Shown here one piece after another: positions 1-6,558 of a DNA stretch of 11,100 nucleotides. The position numbers and the translations under genes were made by a program. Source of the stretch: Methanosarcinales archaeon. Lineage in GTDB: Archaea > Halobacteriota > Syntropharchaeia > Alkanophagales > Methanospirareceae. The notes under the pieces are model-generated. The model did not search any database, was not told the DNA's origin, and saw only the letters and a list, made by a program, of their open reading frames with translations. Where the stretch lies: positions 1 through 11,100 of the forward strand of contig JAENXH010000031.1 of NCBI GenBank assembly GCA_016649585.1, read 5' to 3'. How positions within the stretch are numbered: the first letter of the stretch is position 1; every line of letters begins with the position of its first letter.

Positions 1-627
1 ATATCCACAAATGAGATCACATAAAGAGATGCAAGGATATGTTAGATCTCCGTAAGGGACTATATTTATCTTTTCAGCTCTTTTTCCGATAAATTTCCAT
101 GCCTTAGTTATTCTTCCCGATATCCCATCCAAGGCGACGTGCCCAGCAGTATCAAAGTTATTCCAATAGTGCCTCCAAACAGGTATAATGGGATAATAAC
201 TCTGTAGTATTTTAAGGAAGTCAAGTCCGTCTATTGGGCCTTTAAGAGTATTAACCTTTTCCAATAAGATTGTATTTGTTACATTTATTCGTTTTATATT
301 TTCAATTTTTAATAGATTTTCTGTTAATTCTATATGTGCTTCATGTAAATTATAGGAGGGTATTAGTTTTATAATATCCTCAGTTTTTAAGACAGATCGA
401 GGTAGAGAGATGTTATATTTATTATAAAATTTCTCCATGATTTTAAAATAATGTTCTCTAAATTCTGATTGCCTTTCGATTTCTACCGCGACTCCCGTAA
501 GATTAACAAATTTACCTCTTCGAATTATTCCAGAATCTGCAGCAACTATACGATCGCTAAGCATATTACATGGAATATTTTCTAAATAGTTAAGCTTTTC
601 TATTTTTTTCGATGGTTCCGAAACCAT
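1..627 (-). CDS. Partial hypothetical protein, possibly DUF3800/RNase H-fold-like; 3' end outside window
   Basis: An uninterrupted minus-strand frame of 209 codons runs from ATG at 627 to base 1 with no stop, so the C terminus lies beyond the window. I do not recognise it with certainty. An early beta-strand-like stretch carries Asp31 in AADSG, followed by a basic turn and a hydrophobic strand; Asp167 lies in ALDGISGR; Asp204 lies in ISLCDLICGY near the cut end. This spacing of acidic residues, and the late 'S-L-x-D-L-I' motif, resemble DUF3800-type proteins, which are thought to have an RNase H-like fold; that is an inference. There is no signal peptide or membrane segment. The ATG lies 22 bases after the stop of the upstream kinase gene, but the frame is visibly more AT-rich than that gene, which suggests a separate origin. 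No strong Shine-Dalgarno site precedes it. The gene is real with good confidence; the function is uncertain. Confidence 0.7.
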   Translation of the reverse strand, partial: MVSEPSKKIEKLNYLENIPCNMLSDRIVAADSGIIRRGKFVNLTGVAVEIERQSEFREHYFKIMEKFYNKYNISLPRSVLKTEDIIKLIPSYNLHEAHIELTENLLKIENIKRINVTNTILLEKVNTLKGPIDGLDFLKILQSYYPIIPVWRHYWNNFDTAGHVALDGISGRITKAWKFIGKRAEKINIVPYGDLTYPCISLCDLICGY

Positions 628-649
628 AGATGATAAAATAGCAGCCCTT

Positions 650-1198
650 TTACCTTTCGTACCACTTCTGTATAAACTCCACCACTTTCTCCGCACACGC
701 TTTGACACTCATGGTTTCGCTATTCACCACAACCTCTGGCTTCGTAGGTTCCTCGTAAGGCACGTTCACACCCGGCACCGTGGCGCCTTTCTCCATTGCC
801 TTATTATAAATACCAGAAGGCGCATATTTCGCTTTCCTCCGCCCTTCTCTTCCCCTGCATGTGTCTAAAGAGCACTTCACGTACACTTCAGTGAAATTTG
901 GTATGGTCTCACGTGCACGTTCCCGGTATTTCCTTCTGTTTGCAGTTGCATCTATGATAACGGGCGTACCACTCTCCACCAGAAGCTTCGCCATATACAC
1001 CAGTGATGCATAAACAATCTCTCGTTCCTCGTCTGAATAGGTCGGCCGTGGCGCAATAAACCGTCGTATCTCGTCCAGTTCAAGCACCTTCACGCTACCA
1101 CTGACGATGCCTCGTTCTTCCAGAATTCTCCTTACCTTCTGTGCTATTACGGTCTTGCCACTTCCCGGTAAGCCTGTTATCCATACTGCCCAGGTCAT
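650..1198 (-). CDS. APS kinase-like P-loop kinase (CysC family)
   Basis: A 182-residue cytosolic P-loop kinase. The Walker A motif GLPGSGKT lies at about residues 9-16. The C-terminal half follows the adenylylsulfate kinase (CysC) pattern: a VYVKCSLDTCRGRE segment, then a GIYNKA segment and a VPYEEP motif like the family's SPYEEP. True CysC phosphorylates adenosine 5'-phosphosulfate to PAPS. However, the usual LDGDxxR motif is here LELDEIRR, and the arginine-rich segment after FSxxxR is replaced by YSDEEREIVYASL. The substrate may therefore differ; related kinases outside sulfate activation are known. The ATG overlaps the cdhE stop as ATGA, so it is probably translated by coupling to cdhE and belongs to the cdh transcript. 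No sulfurylase or PAPS reductase gene is nearby. Family confident, substrate not. Confidence 0.8.
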   Translation of the reverse strand: MTWAVWITGLPGSGKTVIAQKVRRILEERGIVSGSVKVLELDEIRRFIAPRPTYSDEEREIVYASLVYMAKLLVESGTPVIIDATANRRKYRERARETIPNFTEVYVKCSLDTCRGREGRRKAKYAPSGIYNKAMEKGATVPGVNVPYEEPTKPEVVVNSETMSVKACAEKVVEFIQKWYER

Positions 1199-2598
1199 TT
1201 TTCAGGCGGCCAATTATCATCCATCCAGCCAGGAATCCTGCCACTGTCTCGCGGGCCGACCAGCACGGTCCAGCCAGTAACATCTTCAGTCTCACCCGAG
1301 AGTCGCGCTGCAAGACCAGGAATTACCAGCGTCTTATGTTTCACTCTCTTTTCCGCTCCATACGATTCCAGCGTCTCTTTTATTCTCTCTGCAGTGAGTT
1401 GCTCGCCTGCAACTGCTGCTTCTACACCCATCCCCTCACTGTCCACCACTATCAAATAGGAATCAATTTTGTTAGAGCTGAGGTCGCTCTCCACCGTATA
1501 ATAGGTTAACGCGAAATTAGTAGTTAGGAAAAGAGGTGAGTGCTCCGTTGGCGTCCCTACCTCCCTCAATCCGGGCTCTACGCTTACCGGACGCCTCGGG
1601 TCCGTGTATACATTTTCGACAAGCGTACGCTCAGCTATCAACGAATGCGGCTCTATAGAGTGTAAAATCATTATATCTGCGTATTTTATGATACCTATGG
1701 CTGCGAGAACCGCCTCCCAGTACGAAGCATCCAACGCATCGCCATGAATCATCCATGCGGTCATGGGCACGGACATCAAGGGATAGGCAACTTCTTTATC
1801 CCCTTCTTCTATTCCCACACGCCTTATCCGTACAAACCTGGAAAAGGTATCCGCCAGCCCCTCCCCCGTTGGATAGACTCCCGGGTCCAATACGATATCC
1901 TCTACGCCTGCGGAAGAGAACGTCAACGCAAGGCTGTTGAGCATATCGAGGTCTGGCGAGAACAACGTAACAGGAACGTTATAGCTTTTAACAAGTTCCA
2001 GAACATCTTTCCAATTGGTTTTGTCCGCGGCGTATAGCAGTGGATTCTTGCCTGCAACCACCTTTAAACCTTCTTCCAGCACCTTTGCATCGAATGAACA
2101 AAGCACCAGCGGTAAATCGGTTTCTTCTGCCACAGCATTCACACATGCTGCAAACGTTTGTGCATCGCCTGATACGGAACGAACCGCAATCGCATCCAAG
2201 GTCAGAAACTCGCCAACGTAAAATTTCCGCCAATTCGCTATCCTACTTACCCGCTCTCTCAGTTCGCCCTCTTCCATAGTGTCCCATACGTCATAAGCAA
2301 GTGCTGTTCGGTTGTAAAACGTTAGTTCGTGGCGGTACATGACATCTTCTCCACCTATTTTCGCCGCTCGTGCACCCACCCCGATCTCTATTTCACGTAT
2401 TTCTGGCGCTAACAATTCCGCTAACTGCTTCCCTTTATCTGCGTATTTTTCATCTTCAAATAGTGGTGTGCACTCCTCTAATCTCGTACTCCGCTCTTTC
2501 AGATGCGATGCGAAAGCCAGGCACGTCTTCTCGCCACACTCACCACAATTCGTACCTGGAAGATACTTCCAGATCTCCATTGGGCTGCTCAGTTTCAT
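1195..2598 (-). CDS. cdhE: CO dehydrogenase/acetyl-CoA synthase gamma subunit (corrinoid Fe-S protein large subunit)
   Basis: The large subunit of the corrinoid iron-sulfur protein, which with CdhD carries the methyl group from tetrahydro(methano)sarcinapterin to the A-cluster of CdhC. Starting at ATG 2598 it has 467 residues, the usual family length. The N-terminal [4Fe-4S] domain shows Cys18, Cys21, Cys26 and Cys43 in the classic CxxCx4C...C pattern (NCGECGEKTC then LEEC), just after a KLSSPMEIWKYLPG start typical of the family. The rest fits the TIM barrel and C-terminal corrinoid-binding region. An in-frame GTG at 2628 would add ten residues (glycine-rich), but it lies within the purine-rich ribosome-binding region, and the ATG at 2598 overlaps the cdhD stop as ATGA, so I prefer the ATG. 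The 3' end overlaps the next gene, again as ATGA. Acts in the cytosolic CODH/ACS complex. Confidence 0.96.
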   Translation of the reverse strand: MKLSSPMEIWKYLPGTNCGECGEKTCLAFASHLKERSTRLEECTPLFEDEKYADKGKQLAELLAPEIREIEIGVGARAAKIGGEDVMYRHELTFYNRTALAYDVWDTMEEGELRERVSRIANWRKFYVGEFLTLDAIAVRSVSGDAQTFAACVNAVAEETDLPLVLCSFDAKVLEEGLKVVAGKNPLLYAADKTNWKDVLELVKSYNVPVTLFSPDLDMLNSLALTFSSAGVEDIVLDPGVYPTGEGLADTFSRFVRIRRVGIEEGDKEVAYPLMSVPMTAWMIHGDALDASYWEAVLAAIGIIKYADIMILHSIEPHSLIAERTLVENVYTDPRRPVSVEPGLREVGTPTEHSPLFLTTNFALTYYTVESDLSSNKIDSYLIVVDSEGMGVEAAVAGEQLTAERIKETLESYGAEKRVKHKTLVIPGLAARLSGETEDVTGWTVLVGPRDSGRIPGWMDDNWPPEK

Positions 2599-3869
2599 TT
2601 TTTTAACGCTCCCACCTCCGCATCCCACGTGACCCAGTCTTCTATCGCTACTCTTTTAGCTTTATCCTCTTTTACTTTCGCCCCGAACAACGTCTGTGTT
2701 ACCTTCTTGACCGTACTCGCAGCATTTGGATGCATCATCATAAACATATCACCGCCTGCGAGTCCTAACGTCAAGCCCGTTATGATCTCATACATCTGGC
2801 CTCTATACGCCGCAGGACCCCAATCTGAATCTTCTTTACTGGGCGAATCCTTCATCCACGCTTCCCTCGCCCCCCACGCATTGGTGATACCACAAGAGAT
2901 AGGGAACGCCAAATCGGTATCGCCCTTTAATGCTGATATTCTCATCCGTTCTATATTCGTGAATGCGTAATCCAGACCATAACCAAGTGCTGCTGTTGTG
3001 GGGTCTATTACTATATCTTCCCTCGGCACACCCAGTTTGAACAAATACCGGTTCAAAGTCTTCTGTGCGTTTATGTCAAGCTGCGTCCACGAAAGGATAA
3101 CATGCCCGTGTTTCAGTGCTGCTTTTGCTATTCGCTCGTAATCCATGTTCAGGTTTGCCGATGCAATTAAACATCGCTCACCCTCTGCCGCCTCTGCTGC
3201 CGCCTCCAGCACCTCAGGATCTTTATCCGGGTTGCCGGACCCACCAATGACGATAGGAACCTTTACCGCTTGCAGCACTTCCTCTACGGTCTTTGCCGCT
3301 GCCCGTGCTGGCGTATCCTTTATCGTCGGGTCCGTACTTATAAGATGAATGGTGACCATATCAGCACCAAATTCGCGGACGTTCTTCTTCGCCCATTCCC
3401 CGGGATCTTCCATCACATCTTCATAATATTCTCTCACCGCTCTCGCTAAGGGAATGGGCATATCAAAGCAATCCACGGAAATTACCGGTGGATGCGGCAT
3501 TTTAGCGTCGAAATTGTAGAATGGCAAGGATTTTTCGCCACCTATAGTTACCGTCCGCTCCCGTGTACCGCCATCCGCCGACGTCGCACCGATGGTAACT
3601 TCTTCGATCTTTCCCGTCCATTCGGCTTTTGCAACCTTAAATGTCGCAGGTAGCAACGCCTCTATCCTTTTCGCCTCAAGAGTCCCGGGCATCTCTCGAG
3701 CGCCCATCAAGGACTGCAGTGCTTGAGCGAGCGCAGGAGGGAGTGCCAAACCTGCTGATGACCCCAATTCTAATTCGACTTCGCCCTTTATCGTTACATC
3801 CTCCAACTCTACCACATCATACTGCTCCAATATCCTTGCTAAATCCGCTAAGGTTAGCTTCTTCTCCAT
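2595..3869 (-). CDS. cdhD: CO dehydrogenase/acetyl-CoA synthase delta subunit (corrinoid Fe-S protein small subunit)
   Basis: A 424-residue small subunit of the corrinoid iron-sulfur protein, partner of CdhE in methyl transfer within the CODH/ACS complex. A short N-terminal helical and beta region (LTLADLARILEQYDVVELED) precedes a TIM barrel with recognisable CdhD segments: PHPPVISVDCFDMP at about 126-139, DMVTIHLISTDP, VPIVIGGSGNPDKDPEVL, DIVIDPTTAALGYGLDYAF and the late GGDMFMMMHPNA. Length matches archaeal CdhD (about 430). The ATG at 3869 has no spaced Shine-Dalgarno site; the only GAAGG abuts it. A TATAAA box at 3892-3897 is centred about 26 bases before the ATG, so a leaderless transcript is likely, in addition to read-through from the IPK gene, whose stop is 31 bases upstream. 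The stop codon overlaps the cdhE ATG. Identity is secure; the start is well supported. Confidence 0.96.
   Translation of the reverse strand: MEKKLTLADLARILEQYDVVELEDVTIKGEVELELGSSAGLALPPALAQALQSLMGAREMPGTLEAKRIEALLPATFKVAKAEWTGKIEEVTIGATSADGGTRERTVTIGGEKSLPFYNFDAKMPHPPVISVDCFDMPIPLARAVREYYEDVMEDPGEWAKKNVREFGADMVTIHLISTDPTIKDTPARAAAKTVEEVLQAVKVPIVIGGSGNPDKDPEVLEAAAEAAEGERCLIASANLNMDYERIAKAALKHGHVILSWTQLDINAQKTLNRYLFKLGVPREDIVIDPTTAALGYGLDYAFTNIERMRISALKGDTDLAFPISCGITNAWGAREAWMKDSPSKEDSDWGPAAYRGQMYEIITGLTLGLAGGDMFMMMHPNAASTVKKVTQTLFGAKVKEDKAKRVAIEDWVTWDAEVGALKK
2609..2619 (-). promoter_or_regulatory. cdhE: Ribosome-binding site that sets the cdhE start
   Basis: GGAGGTGGGAG on the minus strand, inside the last codons of cdhD, has its nearer GGGAG 10 bases before ATG 2598. 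The in-frame GTG at 2628 lies upstream of it. Together with the ATGA overlap this favours the ATG. Confidence 0.65.
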
Positions 3870-3891
3870 CCTTCGTGTTTTTATTATGTTC

Positions 3892-3897
3892 TTTATA
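3892..3897 (-). promoter_or_regulatory. cdhD: TATA box of cdhD
   Basis: TATAAA on the minus strand (within AGCTATAAAG) is centred about 26 bases before the cdhD ATG, the distance expected between TATA box and transcription start in archaea. It sits in the 31-base gap right after the IPK stop and predicts a leaderless cdhD mRNA. Confidence 0.5.
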
Positions 3898-3900
3898 GCT

Positions 3901-4731
3901 TTATCTCTTAGCCGTGTTGGCCGGCTTTATAACTGTCCCTAATCCCCTCTGCCCAGCCAATGCCTTCGTTATATTACCTGACGCTCCACTCAGAATTTCA
4001 CATTCAATACCCCTCCTCGCAATCTCAATCAGCTCCTTAACTTTGGTTACCATCCCACCGGTAACGTCAACGGAATATGATTCTCCCAGGTAAGATTCAA
4101 TACTGGTGAACTTTTCCGCCTCGATTGTAGGAATGAATTGCGCGTTCTCATCCTTTTGCGGATCAGAAGTATACACGCCGCCCACTAATCCAACAATCAG
4201 AACTCGTGAAGGCTGTAGAGCGCTACTTAAGTAAGAAAAAATTTGTTCCGTAGATACGATTGTGCAACCCTTTACCGTATCAAATACGCAGTCGCCGAAA
4301 ACAATCGGAATGAGCCCATGCTTAAGAGAGGCTTCTATTGGTGTGGTAAAAAAATCGGTTATCCTACCATCCGTAGCTATACAGCATGCTGAAGGTTGAA
4401 TCGAGACCGCGTTAATCGCGTAATCAGCCATCAAATCTACGAGAATTCTATTTAAGGTTGATGCGGCATTTTGGCACAATGCAAACCCGCGTACGCTCGT
4501 ATCCTGGATAAACCCCTCTGCTGTTTTGAAGGCTTGCGCAACGGGATGCGGAAAAGACCCACCACCATGTCCAATTAATAACTGCAAATGGTGATCGTTA
4601 TCAATCGCTTCTTTTAGCTCTTTTACAATTCGCGTTAATACTTGGTAGTTTATCGTATAAGGCGCATTCTTTTCAGTAATAAGCGAGCCTCCTAACTTGA
4701 CAAATACCAAATCTTTATCTATGTCAGTCAT
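3901..4731 (-). CDS. Isopentenyl phosphate kinase (IPK)
   Basis: An amino-acid-kinase-fold enzyme of 276 residues that phosphorylates isopentenyl phosphate to isopentenyl diphosphate, the last step of archaeal mevalonate variants. Visible motifs are KLGGSLIT at residues 12-19 (phosphate binding), GHGGGSFPHP at 54-63 with the conserved catalytic histidine at 62, and DVTGGMVTKV at 222-231 (nucleotide/Lys site). Most IPKs have SFGHP; here Gly is Pro, a small variation. I place the start at ATG 4731: GGAGGTG at 4741-4747 stands 9 bases before it, whereas the in-frame GTG at 4743 is part of that ribosome-binding site. The start overlaps the end of ubiX by 8 bases, so the two are co-translated. The neighbours ubiX and the prenyl synthase gene belong to the same lipid pathway. 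General amino-acid kinases are the alternative, but the motifs favour IPK. Confidence 0.92.
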   Translation of the reverse strand: MTDIDKDLVFVKLGGSLITEKNAPYTINYQVLTRIVKELKEAIDNDHHLQLLIGHGGGSFPHPVAQAFKTAEGFIQDTSVRGFALCQNAASTLNRILVDLMADYAINAVSIQPSACCIATDGRITDFFTTPIEASLKHGLIPIVFGDCVFDTVKGCTIVSTEQIFSYLSSALQPSRVLIVGLVGGVYTSDPQKDENAQFIPTIEAEKFTSIESYLGESYSVDVTGGMVTKVKELIEIARRGIECEILSGASGNITKALAGQRGLGTVIKPANTAKR

Positions 4732-5302
4732 CTTTTTCTGCACCTCCGGGCTTTTTCCAGCGCTCGATCAAGGTATGCGGTATATTAAATTGATCAAGGA
4801 TTTTTGCGATTATAAAATCCACTAAATCGAGTATAGATGTGGGCTTATGATAAAACGTGGTCATTGGCGGTATGATCGTTACACCGAGTCGCTTGAGCCG
4901 CAGCAAATTTTCAAGATGCGTCTCATGTAACGGTGTCTCTCTGGGAACGACGATGATTTTCCTATTTTCTTTCAACATCACGTCAAAACAGCGTAAAAGC
5001 AGATTGTCTGAGATGCCATGCGCCATCTTTGCAACTGCATCCATAGTACAGGGAAGTATCACCATGCCGTCTCTTAACTGTGATCCACTGGCAACGTCCG
5101 CAGCTATGTCAGAGATGTTCCAACGGGCGGTTGCGAGATTTTCTAGGTCGGCGCTCGTAAGCCCAAGTTCACTTTTTATTATGTATTCCGCAGGTGATGT
5201 AACGATCAAATCAACCTCTACGTTTCTTTCTTTAAGTACCTCTAACAGTCTTTTTGCATAAATGGCGCCACTTGCCCCCGTTACCCCTACGACTAATCTC
5301 AT
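4724..5302 (-). CDS. ubiX: UbiX-family flavin prenyltransferase
   Basis: A 192-residue flavoprotein-fold enzyme (start at ATG 5302) that joins a dimethylallyl group to reduced FMN, making the prenylated FMN cofactor of UbiD-type decarboxylases. Evidence is GVTGASGA at residues 6-13 (FMN binding), ILPCTMDAVAKMAHGISDNL at about 82-101 and IVVPRETPLH at about 117-126 followed by HLENLLRL, all family hallmarks, and normal length. An in-frame GTG at 5320 would add MQREVG, but AGAGAGGT at 5307-5314 lies just before the ATG and serves as its ribosome-binding site. The 3' end overlaps IPK. No UbiD gene is in the window; in archaea the partner could be the UbiD-like anhydromevalonate phosphate decarboxylase, so pairing with IPK suggests this enzyme serves lipid-precursor synthesis. 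That role is an inference; the family is secure. Confidence 0.93.
   Translation of the reverse strand: MRLVVGVTGASGAIYAKRLLEVLKERNVEVDLIVTSPAEYIIKSELGLTSADLENLATARWNISDIAADVASGSQLRDGMVILPCTMDAVAKMAHGISDNLLLRCFDVMLKENRKIIVVPRETPLHETHLENLLRLKRLGVTIIPPMTTFYHKPTSILDLVDFIIAKILDQFNIPHTLIERWKKPGGAEKDD
4741..4747 (-). promoter_or_regulatory. Ribosome-binding site that sets the IPK start
   Basis: GGAGGTG on the minus strand stands 9 bases before ATG 4731 and includes the alternative GTG (4743), which therefore is part of the ribosome-binding site rather than a start. The site lies in the last codons of ubiX. Confidence 0.75.
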
Positions 5303-5314
5303 TCCTACCTCTCT
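5303..5314 (-). promoter_or_regulatory. ubiX: Ribosome-binding site that sets the ubiX start
   Basis: AGAGAGGTAGGA on the minus strand directly precedes ATG 5302. The in-frame GTG at 5320 lies upstream of this site with nothing comparable before it, and starting at the ATG puts GVTGASGA at the usual position near the N terminus. Confidence 0.6.
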
Positions 5315-5375
5315 CTGCACTACTATAATAATTCTAATCTAAGAAGTTTCTTCGTGGTCTAATAGATATGTCACT

Positions 5376-5390
5376 ATTTTTAAATACCGC
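5376..5390 (-). promoter_or_regulatory. Candidate TATA box for the ubiX-IPK-cdhDE transcript
   Basis: In the 111-base gap between the prenyl synthase stop and the ubiX ATG, the minus strand carries CGGTATTTAAAAATAG, a good archaeal TATA-box match. A start about 25 bases downstream (near 5356) would give a leader of about 54 bases containing the ubiX ribosome-binding site. A weaker TTATTATAG at about 5323-5331 is nearer the ATG. Confidence 0.5.
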
Positions 5391-5413
5391 GCCCCACACA
5401 ATTCACCGTTAAG

Positions 5414-6490
5414 TTAATACTCTCTATTCCCGATAAAATCAGCAATATTTATAAGAGAATCTTTTGCTTCTGTTCTGAAATCAGAGGGTTTTATAGCCTG
5501 AACTGCTTTATCAGTCATCTCTCCAACTAATTTCTTTGAATAATCAAGTGAACCCGTCTTTCGCACAATATCTCTAACAGCATCAATCTCCTCCACGGTA
5601 ACACGCTCGTTGCCCAACGCTTTTGCGATAAATTCTTTTTCGTCTTCCGTGCATCTTTCCAGAGCATGTAAGATCAATAATGTCTTTTTGCCTTCTCGAA
5701 TATCTGAACCAACGGGTTTGCCCATCTTTTCTTCCGAACCAAATAAGCCCAATATATCGTCCTGGATCTGGAATGCTAAACCTAAAGGGATACCATAGTC
5801 ACTCAGAATCTGCAAATCTGCTTCTTTCGCCCCAGCTAAGAGAGCACCAATGTGAAGCGGCCCTTCTATGGTATAACTTGCAGTCTTAAGTTTATGGATC
5901 ATCAGGATTTCATCCTCGGTAAAACTTCCTTTCCGCTCAGCGGTGATGTCTAAAATTTGACCGTAGCCCACATTCTTGACAATTTCCGCGTACTTAGCTA
6001 ATGCTTTTTTGACATATTCGCTTTTAAACGACGATTTCGCTAATACCTCTTCGCCATACGCCTCTAACAAATCACCCGCCACGATCGCGATATTTTCGCC
6101 AAATCTGTGGGACTTATTCTTTCCAAATTGGCGTTCACACATCGCTTTGCAAACGATATGAAAAGTCTGTTTGCCTCTCCGAAGTTCGTCTTCATCCATA
6201 ATATCGTCATGAACTAAAAGAGAGCTCTGCATCAGTTCAAGAGAGATGGCCGCTTCTATAATCGCTTCACTATTAGTATCACTCAAACACTTATAACCGT
6301 AAATGCAGAAGATAGGTCTGAGCCTTTTCCCACCTCGTAAGGTGTACTCTTTCGCATTGGCTACAACTTCCCGAGTGTAATTAGAGATACGAGAGGCTTC
6401 CTCTATCTTCTTATCAAAGTAAAATGCTAAACGCTCGTTTATCTGCTTCTGGTACTGAGCCAGAAGCCTACTTACATCTGTCGCTGTCAT
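5414..6490 (-). CDS. idsA: Geranylgeranyl diphosphate synthase-type polyprenyl synthase
   Basis: A 358-residue trans-prenyltransferase that adds isopentenyl diphosphate units to an allylic primer to make the C20 (or longer) chain of archaeal ether lipids. The order of motifs is GGKRLRP at 53-59, the first Asp-rich motif DDIMDED at 95-101, GDLLEAYGEE after 139, KT at 202-203, and the second motif QDDILG at 243-248 followed by GKPVGSDIREGKKT. The residue five before the first Asp is Ser90, small rather than aromatic, consistent with a C20 or longer product. The second motif ends DDILG, not DDILD, a known variation. Length is slightly longer than the common 320-330. I prefer ATG 6490 to the in-frame GTG 6496, because GGGGTG at 6494-6499 serves as ribosome-binding site. 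It lies between cdhC and ubiX, all on one strand. Confidence 0.92.
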   Translation of the reverse strand: MTATDVSRLLAQYQKQINERLAFYFDKKIEEASRISNYTREVVANAKEYTLRGGKRLRPIFCIYGYKCLSDTNSEAIIEAAISLELMQSSLLVHDDIMDEDELRRGKQTFHIVCKAMCERQFGKNKSHRFGENIAIVAGDLLEAYGEEVLAKSSFKSEYVKKALAKYAEIVKNVGYGQILDITAERKGSFTEDEILMIHKLKTASYTIEGPLHIGALLAGAKEADLQILSDYGIPLGLAFQIQDDILGLFGSEEKMGKPVGSDIREGKKTLLILHALERCTEDEKEFIAKALGNERVTVEEIDAVRDIVRKTGSLDYSKKLVGEMTDKAVQAIKPSDFRTEAKDSLINIADFIGNREY

Positions 6491-6522
6491 TCCCACCCCT
6501 TATCTCATTGTTATGTTTAATC
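6491..6522 (-). promoter_or_regulatory. idsA: Ribosome-binding site and weak TATA-like element before the prenyl synthase gene
   Basis: On the minus strand AGGGGTGG (6493-6500) precedes ATG 6490 and contains the alternative GTG at 6496, which argues for the ATG. TTAAACATAA at 6511-6520 could be a weak TATA box about 27 bases before the ATG. Read-through from cdhC is equally possible. Confidence 0.4.
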
Positions 6523-6528
6523 AGACCC

Positions 6529-6544
6529 CACCTTACAAAAGGTG
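6529..6544. repeat. 6-bp stem-loop between cdhC and the prenyl synthase gene
   Basis: CACCTT-ACAA-AAGGTG is a perfect inverted repeat with a 4-base loop in the 62-base spacer after the cdhC stop. No T run follows it on the minus strand, so it is not a classic terminator; RNA processing, mRNA end protection or a protein site are possible. Confidence 0.55.
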
Positions 6545-6558
6545 CTTACTTATCCTCG

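Noticed and set aside
650..1198. Calling the kinase a confirmed sulfate-assimilation CysC
   Set aside because: Key APS-binding motifs are altered and no other sulfate-activation gene is present, so only the family is claimed.
1141..1509. Plus-strand open frame of about 122 codons opposite cdhE and the kinase gene
   Set aside because: It runs antisense to two well-supported genes, has no ribosome-binding site and its translation is Ser/Arg/Cys-rich without any family pattern.
2503..2970. Plus-strand open frame of about 155 codons opposite cdhE and cdhD
   Set aside because: It is a shadow of the cdhD/cdhE coding strand, with no plausible protein features.
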